Below are positions 62,339-64,000 of a DNA stretch of 64,000 nucleotides, piece after piece (positions within the stretch are counted from its first letter, which is position 1; each line of letters opens with the position of its first letter). Location of the stretch: the NCBI RefSeq assembly GCF_004664715.2, contig NC_051070.1, positions 40,760,456 to 40,824,455 of the forward strand, read 5' to 3'. The DNA is from Peromyscus leucopus (taxonomy: Eukaryota; Chordata; Mammalia; Rodentia; Cricetidae). The translations under genes were made by a program, and so were the position numbers. Under the pieces are notes generated by a model. That model made no database searches. It was not told the DNA's origin and worked only from the letters and a program-made list of their open reading frames with translations.

Positions 62339-64000
62339 AGGAAATATTTCAGAAAATATTAATAAAACCAGGTGTCAAAATAGGTATTAAAATAGCATTA
62401 ATGTTAAACAGGTTATTCCATACCATAAAGAGAAATTTGCTAATGCAAATAAGCTCTACACATAAATTCAGTTAAAAGGAAAAAATACAAAAGAAGAAAT
62501 ATTTGTATAAATCTTTTGACAATGAGATTTATCTATACAACAACACATAATTTTTCTGATGAAACATATGTAAAATGATCTATTGACGTCTATCACATTA
62601 AAATCAATACTTTTCATTTATGATAACAAATATTTTATAGAGTGCATTAAAGCAAGAAAATAATAAGCCAAAAAGATAAAGGTTATACAGAAATAAAACA
62701 AGTTGCCTTTGATTTTCAGTGTATTTAACAGTTGAAATCCATGTAGACATTCAGACACCTGTTTCCAAAGGAAAAGAATGATTTCTCAGGCATATTCTCC
62801 ATAATCTCATTCATATTATTGAACACACTTACAGTGATTGAACTACTCTTTTTTTCTCTTAGGAGGAAACTTTTACGACAAAACTTATGGGGAATCTCAA
62901 AATTCAAATATAAGTGCTTTAATAACCAGGTAAAATGTTGAATATTGGTGCCAGACTAAAAATACTTGGACATTCTCAGAACATATTTTTGTGCTTTTCC
63001 CTTTTAACTTAATAGTAACAGACAACTTTAAAACCTTTAGTTGGAAATGTTTATTTTGTTCTCTTTCTTTTAACAGAAAAGATTCAGAGTTAGATTAAAA
63101 TGTATATTCATATACTGTTTCTTAAAATATTACATTAAATGAATTGTGACATATTTCATGGTAAAAAGACACAAAGCACCTATTTTCGTTATTTGCAAAA
63201 TTATAATAAAGAAAAGTAACTCAAGGTTGATAAAACAGTTATTTTTGTAAACTAGCATATTGGCTGAATACAAATTGTGATTTAATTCTGAAGATATATA
63301 AGTAAATTCCTGAATGTGCAACCTGTTTCAAATATCATTATTTTTCTGTTAACGAACTGTCACTTTAACTTAGTACTTTAAAAATTGTATTTGTCTATAT
63401 TCTTAATCATCTTTGTTTATATATATGTTTTAAATTCTGTTTTATCCATAATTCTAATCCAAAGTCCCTTTTATTTTAGGACTGTGTAAATAGATATATG
63501 ACATATTCTGCTTGCTTTGCGATAGTCATAGATCACACTCAGTCAATTGAATCTCTGCAGGGTTGGTCTGAAGCTACTGAAAATAATACAGCAATCATGC
63601 CTTAGCCTAGTAATTTCTGCTATTCAACTGACCAAATAGGTTTGACAATAAACTAATGTGATTTTTTTTCACATGCCAATTGGCTATTTCTATATCCAGA
63701 AATATCTAAATATGTGATGCATTGGAAATTTTTATCCTGACATTTAGATACAGGATTGCTACAGATGGAATATGACTTCAAATGATGTGAAGTATCATCA
63801 TGAAATACAATGTTTAAAATAGACACTAACATTTGGCAAAAATGGGACTTGACCTTTACAGACAATTAAAGTATTGTACTTACATTTATCCAGTCTGTCA
63901 GAAATATATGTGATTTTATATATTTATATTTTTGTGGCAAATAAGAAAAAATTACTCTTTTATCTATCCATTTTGTGCTAATAAAGTCAATAGAAATTAT
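62339..64000. other. AT-rich stretch to the window end
   Basis: No gene, RNA or clear repeat. Minus-strand frames at 62725-62907, 63130-63321 and 63653-63865 have no recognised motif. Confidence 0.45.

Noticed and set aside
1..64000. CRISPR arrays, tRNA/rRNA genes, telomere repeats, mitochondrial insertions
   Set aside because: I looked for direct-repeat/spacer periodicity, cloverleaf-type A/B boxes outside SINEs, TTAGGG runs and mitochondrial-like coding text, and saw none.

Overview
This window looks like an AT-rich intergenic or intronic stretch of a rodent genome, most likely a cricetid (deer mouse, vole or hamster group). The evidence is the repeat content. The B1 SINEs carry the '...aagtgagttccaggaaagg' and 'cgcaaagctacacagagaaacc' body that I associate with cricetids. 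There are several L1 3' ends of one rodent type, B2/B3-like tRNA SINEs and ERV2-type LTRs. I found no protein-coding host gene, tRNA, rRNA, CRISPR array or prokaryotic feature. Almost every open frame over 60 codons is chance, low complexity or a piece of a transposable element. Family names below come from memory and were not checked with RepeatMasker.

Layout. 0-5 kb: a B1-bearing LTR-like element, a small 5'-inverted L1, and an old L1 3'UTR split by a solo LTR that is flanked by a 205-bp direct duplication. 8.7-12.3 kb: an old L1 ORF2 fragment, two LTR-like elements (one nested in a B1) and a B1 with a perfect target-site duplication (TSD). 15-19.3 kb: SINEs and L1 3'UTR. 19.35-23.35 kb: a minus-strand ERV with both LTRs and a polypurine tract, invaded by a 5'-inverted L1 that still has an open endonuclease-domain frame. 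27.4-31.2 kb: an LTR, B1s, CA/TG tracts and an L1 3'UTR. 35.6-41 kb: an old plus-strand L1 with a younger 5'-inverted L1 inserted in its ORF1. 42.2-45.9 kb: a compound GT/GA/CA microsatellite, an LTR and a SINE cluster. 49.7-51.7 kb: a 5'-truncated L1. 55.2-57.7 kb: a short, non-autonomous-looking ERV with a tRNA-Lys-type primer-binding site, an integrase-end remnant, a polypurine tract and a 3' LTR. 59.3-60.8 kb: a recent 5'-truncated L1 with a 28-bp perfect TSD. The long remaining stretches are AT-rich and I recognise nothing in them.

Most interesting: (1) the two ERVs share about 650 bp of degenerate sequence upstream of their polypurine tracts but carry different LTR U3 regions, as expected for modular, non-autonomous elements; (2) three separate L1 insertions have the 5'-inversion structure; (3) a solo LTR sits exactly between two 205-bp direct repeats instead of a normal short TSD; (4) several TG...CA-ended LTR-like elements contain B1-derived sequence. 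None of this is a host gene system, and I see no convincing new biochemical system.
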